DNA from: an uncultured Ferrovum sp.
GTDB lineage: Bacteria > Pseudomonadota > Gammaproteobacteria > Burkholderiales > Ferrovaceae
Assembly (NCBI GenBank): GCA_903893215.1
Contig: CAITLJ010000029.1
Location: forward strand, 1-39,483
Direction: 5' to 3'
Length of the DNA: 39,483 bases
Shown: piece after piece, positions 26,432 through 35,956 of the stretch
Numbering within the stretch: position 1 is the first letter of the stretch
Layout: each line of letters starts with the position of its first letter
Position numbers and translations under genes: made by a program
Notes under the pieces: model-generated
The model's database searches: none
The model's input: the letters and a program-made list of their open reading frames with translations, nothing else
Told to the model about the DNA's origin: nothing

Positions 26432-27743
26432 TGCCGGCCAAGGCGCGTCCGGCACTGCGCCGGGGGCACCTGCGCGTGACCTGAAGGGCTGGCTTGCCTA
26501 TCTGGAGCAGTTGCACAGCAAGCCGATCGACCTGGGCCTGGAGCGGGTGCGTGACGTGCTCGAGCGCCTGCCCACGGCGCGCAAGGTGCCGGTGATCACT
26601 GTGGGTGGCACCAATGGCAAGGGTTCGACCACCGCCTATCTCGAAGCCATCCTGCAAGCAGCCGGCTATCGGGTGGGGTGTTATACCTCGCCGCACCTGC
26701 TGCGCTACAACGAGCGCATGCGCGTGAATGCGCGACTGGCTTCCGACGCCGAGATCGTGGCCGCCTTCACCCAGGTGGAAGCCGTCCGTGGCAACACGCC
26801 CCTGACTTACTTCGAATTTGGCACGCTGGCGGCCCTGCAGCACTTTCAGGTCAGCGCGGTCGACGTGCTGGTGCTGGAGGTGGGCCTGGGTGGCCGGCTG
26901 GATGCGGTCAATGTGATTGATCCGGATTGCGCCGTGGTGACCAGCGTGGCACTCGACCACATGGAGTTTCTGGGCCCGGACCGCGAGTCGATTGCCGGCG
27001 AAAAGGCTGGCATTTTTCGGGCGGGGCGTCCCGCCATCTTTGGCGAGAGCGACGTGCCGGAGCGCCTGCGGCAGCATGCCGAAGCGATTGGTGCGCAGTT
27101 CTGGCATGCCGGGCGTGACTTCCGTCATGAATCCACGCCATCGCAATGGAATTTTCACGGTCCCTGGGGTACCCAGTATGCCTTGCCGTATCCCGCCCTG
27201 CGTGGGGCCTATCAGCTCGACAACGCCGTCTGCGCGCTGATGGCGCTGGGCAGTCTGCAACACGTGTTGCCGGTCGCCCAGCAGCATGTGCGTGAGGGGC
27301 TGGTGCGCGTCAACCTGCCGGCACGTCTGCAGGTGCTGCCCGGACGTCCCGCCGTCATCCTCGATGTGGCACACAATCCGCATGCCGCAACCGCGCTGTC
27401 GCGCAGTCTGGCCCGCATGGCCGGTTTCAAGCGCACCCACTTGGTGCTCGGCATGCTGCAGGACAAGGACATCGCGGGCGTGACTGCGCTGTTTGCCGAC
27501 CTGGCAGATGACTGGTATCTGTGCGACCTGCCGCCGCCGCGCGGTGCCAGTGCTGCGCAGGTGTGCGCGGCATTGCCGCCGGGCAAGGCGCAGGTGCGCC
27601 AGTTTGCCACGCCAGCGGAGGCCGTCCAGGCCGCGCTGGCGGCGGCCACCGAAGATGACCGTGTGGTGGCCTTCGGGTCATTCCTGACCGTGGCGGCCGT
27701 GATGGAGGCACTGGGACGGACGGACGGGGCATGGACGCCCTGA
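26421..27743 (+). CDS. folC: Bifunctional folylpolyglutamate / dihydrofolate synthase
   Basis: FolC adds glutamate to dihydropteroate and then to folates, using ATP. The 440-residue protein has the Mur-ligase-type P-loop [22 protein letters not shown], the [12 protein letters not shown] loop, [11 protein letters not shown] and the C-terminal LDVAHNPHA segment. I accept a TTG start at 26421 inside the end of accD, since no in-frame ATG or GTG occurs before the conserved domain; an ATG at 26431 is in another frame. Weak GGA is the only ribosome-binding hint, so coupling to accD translation is likely. The end overlaps the SPOR gene by 13 bases. Confidence 0.95.
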   Translation: MQPDAGQGASGTAPGAPARDLKGWLAYLEQLHSKPIDLGLERVRDVLERLPTARKVPVITVGGTNGKGSTTAYLEAILQAAGYRVGCYTSPHLLRYNERMRVNARLASDAEIVAAFTQVEAVRGNTPLTYFEFGTLAALQHFQVSAVDVLVLEVGLGGRLDAVNVIDPDCAVVTSVALDHMEFLGPDRESIAGEKAGIFRAGRPAIFGESDVPERLRQHAEAIGAQFWHAGRDFRHESTPSQWNFHGPWGTQYALPYPALRGAYQLDNAVCALMALGSLQHVLPVAQQHVREGLVRVNLPARLQVLPGRPAVILDVAHNPHAATALSRSLARMAGFKRTHLVLGMLQDKDIAGVTALFADLADDWYLCDLPPPRGASAAQVCAALPPGKAQVRQFATPAEAVQAALAAATEDDRVVAFGSFLTVAAVMEALGRTDGAWTP

Positions 27744-28738
27744 CCCCGGAAGCGTTGGCCTTGATGCGCGCGCGCGCGCGTCACCGCCTGATCGGCGCCA
27801 TCCTGCTGGTCGTGTTGCTGGTGATTGGCGTGCCCTTCCTGCTCGACCAGTCAGTGCTTGATGTGCCGACACCGCCGCCGGCGGCCGCACCTGGGGCGGC
27901 CTTGCCGTCGCTCAGGCTTGCGGATGGTGCCAGCGGCACCGGTGCGACCGCCGTGTTGCCCGGTGCGCCGCAGCGCGCGCCGATGGCCGGCACGCCGACG
28001 GTGGCTACGGTGACGGCCGCCAGTGCCGCGTCGGCGGGGACAGCTTCGAGCACGCCTGCGCCGGCAGCAGGATCAGGCGCCGCCGATCGCCCGTCGGCCA
28101 TCCCAGCCGAAGCGCCGGCCGTGGTGCCGCCGTTGGCCGAGGTGCCGGCGCCCGCCGCTGGCAAACCAACCGGCCGGCCGGTGTTGCTGCTGGACGGCCA
28201 TGAGCGCGATGCGCGGAATGGCGCTATCCCGGCCACGCCGGACGCAAAGACGCCGGTCAAGGCCGAGGTCAAAGCCGACGCGAAGACGATGCCCAAGGCC
28301 AACGCACAGGCCGAGGCCAAATCCGAAGCCAAGTCTCAAGCCAAATCCGAAGCCAAATCCGAAGCCAAATCCGAAGCCAAATCCGAAGCCAAATCAGCAG
28401 CCCAACCCGAAGCCAAATCCGAAGCCAAATCCGAAGCCAGGCCGGAAGGGAAAGCGGTGGCAAAGCCCGAGCCGGCCAGCGATGAGCGCCTGATCGCCAA
28501 GACCGTGGCGCGCGGATGGTTCGTGCAGTACGGCGTATTTTTTGAGGCGCCGCGCGCTCAGGCACTGGCCGCGCGCCTGTCGGAACATGGCATCCTGATC
28601 AGCAGCGAACACCTGCATGGACCGCGCGGCGAGTTCACCCGATTGCGTTCAGGCCCCTTCAACAATCGCCCTGCTGCCGACACGGTGCTGGCACGCGCGC
28701 ATGCGCTGGGCGAGAATGCCATCCTTGTCCACCAGTAA
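27731..28738 (+). CDS. SPOR-domain membrane protein (DedD-like)
   Basis: SPOR proteins bind denuded septal peptidoglycan and gather at the division site; a gene in this place in E. coli is dedD. The 335-residue protein has a short cytoplasmic N-terminus, one transmembrane helix (about 18-37), a long Ala/Pro/Thr-rich periplasmic linker, an AKSE tandem-repeat stalk (about 196-239) and a C-terminal SPOR domain (about 261-335). That domain has WFVQYGVFFEAPRAQALAARL and FTRLRSGPFNNR. The repeats probably form a charged helix or flexible tether to reach the septal murein. The gene overlaps folC, and cvpA follows directly after its stop. Confidence 0.9.
   Translation: MDALTPEALALMRARARHRLIGAILLVVLLVIGVPFLLDQSVLDVPTPPPAAAPGAALPSLRLADGASGTGATAVLPGAPQRAPMAGTPTVATVTAASAASAGTASSTPAPAAGSGAADRPSAIPAEAPAVVPPLAEVPAPAAGKPTGRPVLLLDGHERDARNGAIPATPDAKTPVKAEVKADAKTMPKANAQAEAKSEAKSQAKSEAKSEAKSEAKSEAKSAAQPEAKSEAKSEARPEGKAVAKPEPASDERLIAKTVARGWFVQYGVFFEAPRAQALAARLSEHGILISSEHLHGPRGEFTRLRSGPFNNRPAADTVLARAHALGENAILVHQ
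28316..28447 (+). repeat. 12-bp tandem repeats in the SPOR protein stalk
   Basis: Eleven consecutive 12-base units based on GCCAAATCCGAA encode Ala-Lys-Ser-Glu. Seven units are identical in DNA (28316-28327, 28340-28387 and 28412-28435); the others carry one or a few changes. The repeat uses AAA for lysine, whereas flanking lysines are mostly AAG, which marks it as amplified from one unit. The number of copies is likely to vary between strains without breaking the frame. Confidence 0.93.
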
Positions 28739-29302
28739 ATGGCCCCCATGTCCGATGTATTGCCCGTAATGAACGCCTACGACTGGATTGTCGTGCTGGT
28801 GGTGTTGCTGTCGATGGCGGTCGGTATGCTGCGCGGTTTTACGCGCGAACTGGGCAGTATCGGTGCCTGGATCGGTGCCTTTATCGCCGCCCGGCAGGGG
28901 GCAGCGCCGCTGGCGGCGTATGCTGAGCATGCCTTGGAGAACAGCGCCGTGCGCCTTGCGCTGAGTTTTATCGTGATCTTTGTGATTACCCTGATCGTGA
29001 TCGGGCTGATCGGCCAGTGGTTGGCGCAGGCCGTGCGCAAGGTGGGGCTGCGCCCGGTGGATCGCCTGCTAGGCGCTGCCTTTGGCGTGGTGCGTGCAGC
29101 GCTGATCCTGATGCTGCTGGTGACGCTGGCTGCCCTGACCGGGATCACCGAACAGAAAGACTGGCGGCATGCGTGGTCCACCGCCTGGCTGGAAAAAATC
29201 ACGGCACGGGGCACGGCAATCCTGCCGGCTGCACTGGCCGAACGTATCCATCTGCATGGCGCCCGGGCGCCTGCAGCGCGGGACCTGACTGAAGAGGGCT
29301 GA
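28739..29302 (+). CDS. cvpA: CvpA family membrane protein
   Basis: CvpA is a small inner-membrane protein named for colicin V export and more recently linked to envelope stress and bile resistance; its molecular activity is not established. The 187-residue protein has four predicted membrane segments and the family pattern [21 protein letters not shown] followed by [10 protein letters not shown] and [16 protein letters not shown]. The ATG at 28739 directly follows the upstream stop codon; in-frame ATGs at 28748 and 28769 are possible alternatives, the last giving the commonest family N-terminus. It is four bases from purF, the usual neighbour of cvpA. Confidence 0.94.
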   Translation: MAPMSDVLPVMNAYDWIVVLVVLLSMAVGMLRGFTRELGSIGAWIGAFIAARQGAAPLAAYAEHALENSAVRLALSFIVIFVITLIVIGLIGQWLAQAVRKVGLRPVDRLLGAAFGVVRAALILMLLVTLAALTGITEQKDWRHAWSTAWLEKITARGTAILPAALAERIHLHGARAPAARDLTEEG

Positions 29303-29306
29303 ACAA

Positions 29307-30842
29307 ATGTGCGGAATCGTCGGAATCGTGGGACGGACCCCGGTCAACCAGGTGCTCTACGATGCGCTGCAACTGCTGCAGCATCGTGGGCAGGATGCGG
29401 CCGGCATCGTCACCGCCGAAGGCAATACCTTCCATATGCACAAGGGGCTGGGCCTGGTGCGCGACGTGTTCCGCACGCGCGACATGCGTTCGCTGTCGGG
29501 TCACTCCGGCATCGGGCACTGCCGGTATCCCACCGCTGGGTCGGCGCGTTCGCCTGCCGAGGCGCAGCCGTTTTACGTCAACTCACCTTTCGGCATCGTA
29601 TTGGCGCACAACGGTAACCTGACCAACTCGGTGCAATTGCGCCACGAGTTGTTTGTGGAAGACCTGCGCCACGTCAACACCAATTCCGACTCGGAAGTAC
29701 TGCTCAACGTGCTGGCCCACGAACTGCAGGCCGAAGCCGCCGGGCACAAGCTGGATCGTGATGCGGTTTTCCGTGCCATCAGCGGTGTGCATCGCCGTTG
29801 CAGGGGCGCATATGCCGTGGTGGCGATGATTGCCGGCTTCGGCCTGCTGGCCTTCCGCGATCCGTTTGGCATCCGTCCGCTGGTGATCGGGCAGACGGAT
29901 TCGCCCGATGGCCGCGAATACATGGTGGCCTCCGAAAGTGTTGCGCTCGAGGGGCTGGGTTACAGCTTTCTGCGCGATGTGGCGCCGGGCGAAGCGATCC
30001 TGCTCGACTACCAGGGGGCCATGCATAGCCGTCAGTGTGCCGATCACCCGGTGCTCAACCCGTGCATTTTTGAATATGTGTACCTGGCGCGGCCGGACTC
30101 GGTGATGGACGGTGTGTCCGTCTACGAAACCCGTCTGCGCATGGGCGAGAGCCTGGCCAAGCGCATCATGCAACTGGCCCCCGACCTCGAACTCGACGTG
30201 GTGATCCCGATCCCGGACACCAGCCGGCCCAGCGCGCTGCAACTGGCCATCCAGTTGGGCAAGCCCTATCGGGAAGGGTTTATCAAGAACCGCTACATTG
30301 GTCGTACCTTCATCATGCCAGGGCAGGCCGAGCGCAAGCGCTCGGTGCGCCAGAAGCTCAATGCCATCGGCATGGAGTTCAAGGGCAAGAACGTGCTTCT
30401 GGTTGACGACTCGATCGTGCGCGGGACCACCAGTCGCGAGATTGTGCAGATGGCGCGCGACTGTGGTGCCCGCCGGGTGTACTTTGCGTCAGCCGCGCCG
30501 CCGGTGCGCTTTCCGAATGTGTACGGCATCGACATGCCCACCCGGCGCGAACTGTTGGCCACCAACCGCAGCGACGAACAGATCGCCCGCGAAATCGGTG
30601 CCGATGCCGTGTTCTATCAGGATCTCGGCGATCTCGAGCAGGGTATCCGCTGCGACAACCCGGCCATCACGCGTTTTGACGCCAGCTGTTTTGACGGGGT
30701 CTATATCACGGGCGACATCAGTGCCGAGTACCTGGCGCAGATCGAAGACCACCGCAATGATGGCGAAACCAATGGTCCGGCGGCGGCCAACCAGCTGGAC
30801 CACAACCTAAATGACCAGCACGAGCTGACCACTTCCGAGTAG
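29307..30842 (+). CDS. purF: Amidophosphoribosyltransferase
   Basis: PurF commits PRPP to purine synthesis by transferring the amide nitrogen of glutamine. In the 511-residue protein, Cys2 (MCGIVGIVG) becomes the N-terminal nucleophile of the glutaminase domain; [23 protein letters not shown] and HNGNLTN are its further motifs. In the synthase half, [14 protein letters not shown] is the PRPP-binding loop. The upstream sequence is weak in Shine-Dalgarno character (GAGGG), fitting coupling with cvpA. It is followed by metZ after six bases. Confidence 0.97.
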   Translation: MCGIVGIVGRTPVNQVLYDALQLLQHRGQDAAGIVTAEGNTFHMHKGLGLVRDVFRTRDMRSLSGHSGIGHCRYPTAGSARSPAEAQPFYVNSPFGIVLAHNGNLTNSVQLRHELFVEDLRHVNTNSDSEVLLNVLAHELQAEAAGHKLDRDAVFRAISGVHRRCRGAYAVVAMIAGFGLLAFRDPFGIRPLVIGQTDSPDGREYMVASESVALEGLGYSFLRDVAPGEAILLDYQGAMHSRQCADHPVLNPCIFEYVYLARPDSVMDGVSVYETRLRMGESLAKRIMQLAPDLELDVVIPIPDTSRPSALQLAIQLGKPYREGFIKNRYIGRTFIMPGQAERKRSVRQKLNAIGMEFKGKNVLLVDDSIVRGTTSREIVQMARDCGARRVYFASAAPPVRFPNVYGIDMPTRRELLATNRSDEQIAREIGADAVFYQDLGDLEQGIRCDNPAITRFDASCFDGVYITGDISAEYLAQIEDHRNDGETNGPAAANQLDHNLNDQHELTTSE

Positions 30843-30848
30843 GGTGCC

Positions 30849-32045
30849 ATGAATCCAGATTACTCCCTCGATACGCTGGCGGTGCGCGCCGGGATCGAGC
30901 GATCGCAGTTTCAGGAGCACGCCGAGGCGCTGTATCTGACCTCAAGCTTCGTGTTCCATTCGGCCGCCGAGGCGGCTGCACGTTTTTCCGGGCAGGAGCC
31001 CGGCAATATCTATTCGCGCTTCACCAATCCCACCGTTACCATGTTTGAGCAGCGCCTGGCAGCGCTTGAGGGCGCCGAAGCCTGCTTGGCCACGGCGTCG
31101 GGCATGGCGGCCATCCTCGCCGCGTGCATGGGCCTGCTCAAGGCGGGTGACCATATCGTGGCCTCGCGTAGCATCTTTGGCGCCACCATCATCCTCTTCA
31201 ACAACCTGCTGGCGCGCTTCGGCGTCTCCACCACCTATGTGGAACTGGCCGACGTGGACGCGTGGATGGCAGCGGTGCAGCCCAACACGCGCATGTTCTA
31301 TCTGGAAACGCCGGCCAATCCCACCATGGAACTGGTCGACATCGCCGCGTTGGCGCAGCGCACGCGTGCTGCTGGCATTCCGCTGGTGGTCGACAACTGT
31401 TTCTGCACGCCGGTGCTGCAACGCCCGCTGGCGCTGGGGGCCGATCTGGTGATCCATTCGGCCACCAAGTTCATCGATGGCCAGGGGCGCGTGCTGGGTG
31501 GTGCGGTGCTCGGGCCTGCCGCGCTGGTGCGCGACAAGGTCTTGCCTGTGCTGCGCAGTGCCGGTCCCACCTTGAGTGCCTTCAACGCGTGGGTGCTGTT
31601 GAAGGGACTCGAAACGCTCAAGCTACGCGTTGAGGCGCAATGCGCTTCGGCGCTGGCGTTGGCGCAATGGCTGCAGCAGCATCCGGCCGTCAGCCGCGTG
31701 CTGCATCCCGGCCTGCCCAGCCATCCGCAGTTTGAACTGGCGGCGCGCCAGCAGCGCGGCAGCAGCGCCGTCATCGCCTTCAACGTACATGGTGGCCGCG
31801 CGCAGGCGTGGCAGGTGGTGGATGCCTGCAGGCTGCTCTCGATCACAGCCAATCTGGGCGACACCAAGACCACGATCACCCATCCGGCCAGTACTACGCA
31901 CGGGCGCATCACGCCCGAGGAACGCGCCGCCGCCGGCATCGACGAATCGATGCTGCGGGTGGCGGTGGGACTGGAAGGGCTGGACGACCTGAAGGCCGAT
32001 CTGGCGCGTGGCCTGGATGGGTTGGTGTCGCAAAGGAGCGCCTGA
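30849..32045 (+). CDS. metZ: O-succinylhomoserine sulfhydrylase
   Basis: MetZ makes homocysteine directly from an O-acylhomoserine (succinyl in characterised Pseudomonas MetZ) and sulfide. The 398-residue protein belongs to the Cys/Met-metabolism PLP enzymes: cofactor lysine Lys207 in SATKFIDGQGR, the YSRFTNPTVTMFEQRLAALEG region and ATASGMAAI. SITANLGDTKTTITHPASTTH near the C-terminus is the family's usual late motif. Position directly after purF is the same as in Pseudomonas, which supports MetZ over MetB or MetC. The ribosome binding site of the next gene, AAAGGAG (32032-32038), lies within its last codons. Confidence 0.95.
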   Translation: MNPDYSLDTLAVRAGIERSQFQEHAEALYLTSSFVFHSAAEAAARFSGQEPGNIYSRFTNPTVTMFEQRLAALEGAEACLATASGMAAILAACMGLLKAGDHIVASRSIFGATIILFNNLLARFGVSTTYVELADVDAWMAAVQPNTRMFYLETPANPTMELVDIAALAQRTRAAGIPLVVDNCFCTPVLQRPLALGADLVIHSATKFIDGQGRVLGGAVLGPAALVRDKVLPVLRSAGPTLSAFNAWVLLKGLETLKLRVEAQCASALALAQWLQQHPAVSRVLHPGLPSHPQFELAARQQRGSSAVIAFNVHGGRAQAWQVVDACRLLSITANLGDTKTTITHPASTTHGRITPEERAAAGIDESMLRVAVGLEGLDDLKADLARGLDGLVSQRSA

Positions 32046-32879
32046 ATGAAAACGGACCTGCAACGTCGCAATATGGTGGTGGGCAGTGCCATTGGTGCCT
32101 TTGCACTGGCGGTGCGGCCGGTCAGTGCAGCTACCCTGCACACCCCGGACACCGGCCTTGCGGCCGGCATGGTCAGCATTCCGGCCGGAGACCGCAGCAT
32201 TCCGGCTTATCGCGCCAGGCCGGTTGGCAAGGGCCCGTTTCCGGTGATCCTGGTGGTGCATGAAATCTTTGGCGTGCATGAGTACATTCGCGATGTATGC
32301 CGGCGGCTGGCACTACAGGGCTATCTGGCCATCGCCCCCGACCTGTATGTGCGGCAGGGTGACGTCAGCAACGAGGCGAACATTCAGGACATCATCACCA
32401 AGGTGGTCAGCCGGGTGCCGGATGCACAGGTGCTGGCTGACCTGGACGCCACCCTGGCCTGGTCGGCCACCCAGGGCGGGCAGGGGCGGGCAGGCATCAC
32501 CGGTTTCTGTTGGGGCGGACGCATCGTCTGGCTGTACTCGGCGCATCAACCGCGCGTTGCCGCAGGTGCTGCGTGGTATGGCCGCCTGCAAGGGGCTACC
32601 AGTGCGCTCAGCCCAAGGCAGCCGGTCGACCTGGCCGCCGAGCTGAATGGCCCGGTGCTTGGTTTGTATGGTGGCAAGGATGAAGGTATTTCATTGACCG
32701 ACATCGAGGCCATGCGCGGCGCGATCGCCGCCGCCAAGGGCAGCTCGCAGATCGAAGTCTATGCTGATGCGGCGCATGGCTTCCATGCCGATTACCGGCC
32801 AAGCTACCGGGCCGAGGCAGCCACCGAAGCCTGGTCGCATGCGTTGGCGTGGTTTGCAAAGCACGGCGTGGGCACCTGA
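32046..32879 (+). CDS. Exported dienelactone hydrolase family protein
   Basis: The 277-residue alpha/beta hydrolase has the dienelactone-hydrolase triad Cys155 (GFCWGGR), Asp212 (GGKDEG) and His244 (DAAHGFH). VVHEIFGVHEYIRDVCRRLALQ is typical of the family. Classical members open dienelactones in chlorocatechol degradation, but many exported ones have no known substrate. The N-terminus QRRNMVVGSAIGAFALA resembles a Tat signal with twin arginine, so a folded periplasmic enzyme is likely. A strong AAAGGAG lies seven bases before the ATG, and metZ stops immediately before it. No aromatic-degradation genes are nearby, so the substrate is left open. Confidence 0.88.
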   Translation: MKTDLQRRNMVVGSAIGAFALAVRPVSAATLHTPDTGLAAGMVSIPAGDRSIPAYRARPVGKGPFPVILVVHEIFGVHEYIRDVCRRLALQGYLAIAPDLYVRQGDVSNEANIQDIITKVVSRVPDAQVLADLDATLAWSATQGGQGRAGITGFCWGGRIVWLYSAHQPRVAAGAAWYGRLQGATSALSPRQPVDLAAELNGPVLGLYGGKDEGISLTDIEAMRGAIAAAKGSSQIEVYADAAHGFHADYRPSYRAEAATEAWSHALAWFAKHGVGT

Positions 32880-32964
32880 CCATTCCATTGCCACCGGTCT
32901 CTTTCATGGGCGCGCAGGAGGTGTCTGATCTGTCCCGGCCACCCGTCCTGCAGGGCGCAGGCTG

Positions 32965-33210
32965 ATGGACCAGCTTGATACACTATCCTCGCTGGGTATC
33001 ACTTTGCCCACGCCGGCCTATCTTGCCGGCTCGCTGTTGTTCGGCGTGATCGGCATGGTGGCCTACTACTACGGCAAGCGTACGGATCTTCCCGTCACCC
33101 GGTGGTTGGGCGTGGCCCTGATGCTCTACCCCTATCTGGTCTCCGATACCCTGGCCCTGTATGCGGTGGGATCAGCCCTGTGCGCTGCGGCCTGGTGGGC
33201 AGCGCATTGA
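32965..33210 (+). CDS. Small conserved membrane protein
   Basis: This 81-residue protein has two or three hydrophobic segments (SLLFGVIGMVAYYYG, GVALMLYPYLVS, LYAVGSALCAAAWW) and the pattern GxxAYYYGK then ALMLYPYxVSxTLxLYAxG. That pattern is typical of a family of small proteobacterial inner-membrane proteins of unknown function. It begins 85 bases after the hydrolase gene; that gap shows no gene and no clear terminator. Its stop overlaps the likely TTG start of the DUF1003 gene, suggesting the two are made together. Confidence 0.8.
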   Translation: MDQLDTLSSLGITLPTPAYLAGSLLFGVIGMVAYYYGKRTDLPVTRWLGVALMLYPYLVSDTLALYAVGSALCAAAWWAAH

Positions 33211-33767
33211 GCCTGGATCCATCGCGGCGTTCCGCCCTCGACGGCCCGCCGGCCAACCCGGTGCTCTCGGATGTCGTCGAGCGCAACATCCGCACCATCC
33301 TCAAGCTGCGCGCGAGGTCGGCACGCGCTCGCACGGTTCAGGAGCGCTTGGCCGACGGAATCACGGATTTTTCCGGTCGCTTGAGTTTCGTCTATTTCCA
33401 CGTTGCCTGGTTCGGTGCCTGGCTGCTGCTCAACACGGGATGGGTCGGTATCAGGGCATTCGATCCCTATCCCTACGGCTTGCTGACCATGGTCGTGTCG
33501 CTCGAAGCCATCTTCCTTTCGACCTTCGTACTAATCAGCCAGAACCGTTTGAGCGCCGAATCAGACCGACGTGCAGATCTGGACCTGCATGTCGACCTGC
33601 TTGCCGAGGCGGAACTGACCGAAGTCTTGAAAATGCTCCGTTCCATCCAGGAAAAGCTGGGTGTCGAATGCGAGTCTCCCGACACGTGGGCCGATCTGGT
33701 GCTTCCGACGGATCCCGAGGAAGTGCTGGCCGAGATTGAACGACTGAAAGAGGGCGAAAACACGTGA
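33207..33767 (+). CDS. DUF1003 membrane protein
   Basis: This protein of 186 residues contains the DUF1003 core: ADGITDFSGRLSFVYFHVAWFGAWLLLN forms the first of two membrane helices and YPYGLLTMVVSLEAIFLSTFVL the second. It is followed by ISQNRLSAESDRRADLDLH and a coiled, charged tail with VLKMLRSIQEKLG. Function is unknown for the family. The start is uncertain: TTG at 33207 overlaps the upstream stop as TTGA, while GTG at 33195 is the other candidate. It is the last gene of the plus-strand run and meets the TonB-dependent receptor gene tail to tail, 20 bases apart. Confidence 0.85.
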   Translation: MSLDPSRRSALDGPPANPVLSDVVERNIRTILKLRARSARARTVQERLADGITDFSGRLSFVYFHVAWFGAWLLLNTGWVGIRAFDPYPYGLLTMVVSLEAIFLSTFVLISQNRLSAESDRRADLDLHVDLLAEAELTEVLKMLRSIQEKLGVECESPDTWADLVLPTDPEEVLAEIERLKEGENT

Positions 33768-33787
33768 GACGCTTTACTGCACCAGCC

Positions 33788-35956
33788 TTACTCGGCATAT
33801 TCAAACTTTGAACTGTCTTCTGTCTTCCTGCCTGCCCCGAACCGATAGATAGCACCAACATACAGGACGCGCCCCCCGACTTGACGCAGATAATCAGCCG
33901 ACAAAACCGGCGTATTCAATATCCGGTTGTTCCGCTGCTCATTCAACAGGTCTGAAATGGTTGCCAGCAGACTGAACTGGCGATCGACCGGGTGTCGGTA
34001 GCCCAGATTGACCAGACGCACGGCAGCAAAATAACCCTGCGGGGTCAGGCGTCGGTCAACGCGTGACAGGCTCGCCTGCAACGTATCACCCCCGGTCGTC
34101 TGATAATTGACCTTGGTTTTGATATTCAGTCCCGTGCTGGATTGCAAACCAGGCTGACCTGTCGCGGTAGCATCGATCTGGTTGTAGACCAAATTCCCGC
34201 TCGCGCTGTAATCCAGCCGCGGGCCCAGTCGTGCGCTCGCCACAAACTCCAGTCCGGCTGCGTCATTACGCGGCAGGTTCGCTTTTGTGGTCAGCGAAAA
34301 TCCGTTTCCCAGATATTGGGTCACATCCGTCGCGCTGTTCCGGTTGTGCCGTCCGTAAATGGTGATGCCATAGCGGAGCGTTTCGGTCTCATGTTCCGCG
34401 CCCAGCTCCAGGGACTGCGTGATCTGTGGCAGCAAGGCTGGGTTGCCAGCTTGCAGATTGGGTGTGTACTCACGGTCAATGAACGGATTGAGTGTTTCTG
34501 GTTCCGGTCTGGTCACGCGCTGAGCAAGACCGAAGCTCAGGGTGTCGTTGTCCGACAGGGCGTGATCGAGGTGCAGGCTCGGATATGCCTTGAAATATTG
34601 ATTCGGCTGGTAACTGCGGGTGGTCACCTGAAAGGACTCGGTGAGCGTTTGCTCCGCACGCAGGCCCGCGAGACCGGTCCAGCCGGCGAAGTGCACCTGA
34701 TAGCTTGCATAGGCTGAATGCAGACGCTGTCGGTATTGAAACTGGTTGCTCAGATCGGGATTGGCGACGATTGCGCCGCTACCCGGATCGAATGTGCCAG
34801 CGCCATTGGTAAAGCCGTAGTTGTCCAGTTGAAAGGCATAGCCAAGCTTCAGTTTTTGTTGCTCACCAACGGTTTCCCCGTAATCGATCGCAACATCGGT
34901 GACGGTGTGGGTCTCGAAAAGGTCGAGACTGCTTCGCGCGTTGTCAATGCCGGGCAGCAAGGCGCGATCGCTGTAGTCGTAATGTTCGTGCTGATGGGAA
35001 CCGGATTGGTGCAAGGATAGGTCCAGCGTGCCGTCCATCTGCGCCAGTTTGCGGCTGTAGCCGAAACGCGCATCCACGTCCGTTTCCGGATCATGACCGA
35101 TACTGAATCGGCTGGCGGCACTGGTGATGCCCACGCCAGGGGTATTGACCGAGGTTTGCTCGCTGTAGGTTCGCAGGCCGCCACGATTGCTCCAGTTCAG
35201 CGCAGCATTGAGAGACTGGCGCGGGTCGAGCATGGCCTCGCCGGCAAGCGCAATGGTTGGTGTCGACCTGTGCAGGGTCTCGTCGGTCAGCACCTGACTG
35301 TCTGATGCCGGGGTGTTTGCCGAGGCAGCACTGTTGACCGTGGACTGTCGCCGCACCTGGCGCACTTCCTGGCGAAAATTGATCGACGCCGATCCTGACA
35401 GTGGGCCGTCCTGCCAGTTGGCCGTCGTGCCCAAGGCCTCCCGTCCCTGCGGGCCGGCACCCGCCTGCACTTGCCCATGGAGCCCTGCAGCGTGGTTCTT
35501 GCGGGTGATGATGTTGATCACTCCAGCGGCGCCATCTGCCTTGAATTGTGCTGGCGGCGCGGACAGGACTTCAATGCGCTCGATGTTCTCTGCCGGGAAT
35601 GACAACAGGTTTTCGCCAGCGCTGCGGCCAGCGAATTGGGCTGCCGGTTTGCCGTCGAGCAGTATCAGCACGTGGGTGTCGCCACGCAGGGCGACCAGAC
35701 CATCACTGTCTACCGTGACCGATGGAATGACGCCCAGAACGTCACTGACCGAGCCAAAGGTACTCTGCAGATCGCTCGAGACCTGATAGACCTTGCGATC
35801 AATCAGGGATTCTTCTGCAGGTTTTGGCGCAGCGACGACGACCGGCGAAAGTGCCGCGGCGCTCGTGCCGGGTTCCGCTGCAACAGCGCTGACTGGCAAA
35901 TACAGGATCAGAATGAGGACTGCCGACAGGCAAGAAGACATGCAGGATTTATGCAT
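33788..35956 (-). CDS. TonB-dependent outer-membrane receptor
   Basis: The 722-residue protein has a signal peptide (MHKSCMSSCLSAVLILIL..., cleavage near SAVAA) and a plug domain with VYQVSSDLQSTFGSVSDVLG, VALRGDTHVLILLDGKPA and ERIEVLSAPPAQFKADGAAG. The last leads into the family's VINIITRKN. A barrel of the OMP_b-brl_3 type follows, ending RVLYVGAIYRFG plus a 14-residue hydrophilic tail. This is the plug signature of energy-coupled importers; the ligand (metal chelate, sugar or peptide) cannot be told. Its start lies inside the last codons of the kinase gene (8-base overlap), an unusually close tie to a two-component system. An in-frame ATG at 35971 is an alternative. The DNA looks less GC-rich than the biosynthetic block. 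Confidence 0.88.
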   Translation of the reverse strand: MHKSCMSSCLSAVLILILYLPVSAVAAEPGTSAAALSPVVVAAPKPAEESLIDRKVYQVSSDLQSTFGSVSDVLGVIPSVTVDSDGLVALRGDTHVLILLDGKPAAQFAGRSAGENLLSFPAENIERIEVLSAPPAQFKADGAAGVINIITRKNHAAGLHGQVQAGAGPQGREALGTTANWQDGPLSGSASINFRQEVRQVRRQSTVNSAASANTPASDSQVLTDETLHRSTPTIALAGEAMLDPRQSLNAALNWSNRGGLRTYSEQTSVNTPGVGITSAASRFSIGHDPETDVDARFGYSRKLAQMDGTLDLSLHQSGSHQHEHYDYSDRALLPGIDNARSSLDLFETHTVTDVAIDYGETVGEQQKLKLGYAFQLDNYGFTNGAGTFDPGSGAIVANPDLSNQFQYRQRLHSAYASYQVHFAGWTGLAGLRAEQTLTESFQVTTRSYQPNQYFKAYPSLHLDHALSDNDTLSFGLAQRVTRPEPETLNPFIDREYTPNLQAGNPALLPQITQSLELGAEHETETLRYGITIYGRHNRNSATDVTQYLGNGFSLTTKANLPRNDAAGLEFVASARLGPRLDYSASGNLVYNQIDATATGQPGLQSSTGLNIKTKVNYQTTGGDTLQASLSRVDRRLTPQGYFAAVRLVNLGYRHPVDRQFSLLATISDLLNEQRNNRILNTPVLSADYLRQVGGRVLYVGAIYRFGAGRKTEDSSKFEYAE

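Noticed and set aside
26431-26433. ATG as the folC start
   Set aside because: It is in a different frame from the folC domains; the conserved frame offers only TTG at 26421 before the first motifs.
28316-28447. Regular short repeats that might suggest CRISPR
   Set aside because: Units are 12 bases, directly adjacent with no spacers, and stay in frame inside a protein; there are no cas genes.
32880-32964. Possible small gene or terminator after the hydrolase gene
   Set aside because: No start with a ribosome binding site and no stable hairpin with a T-run; it appears to be plain spacer.
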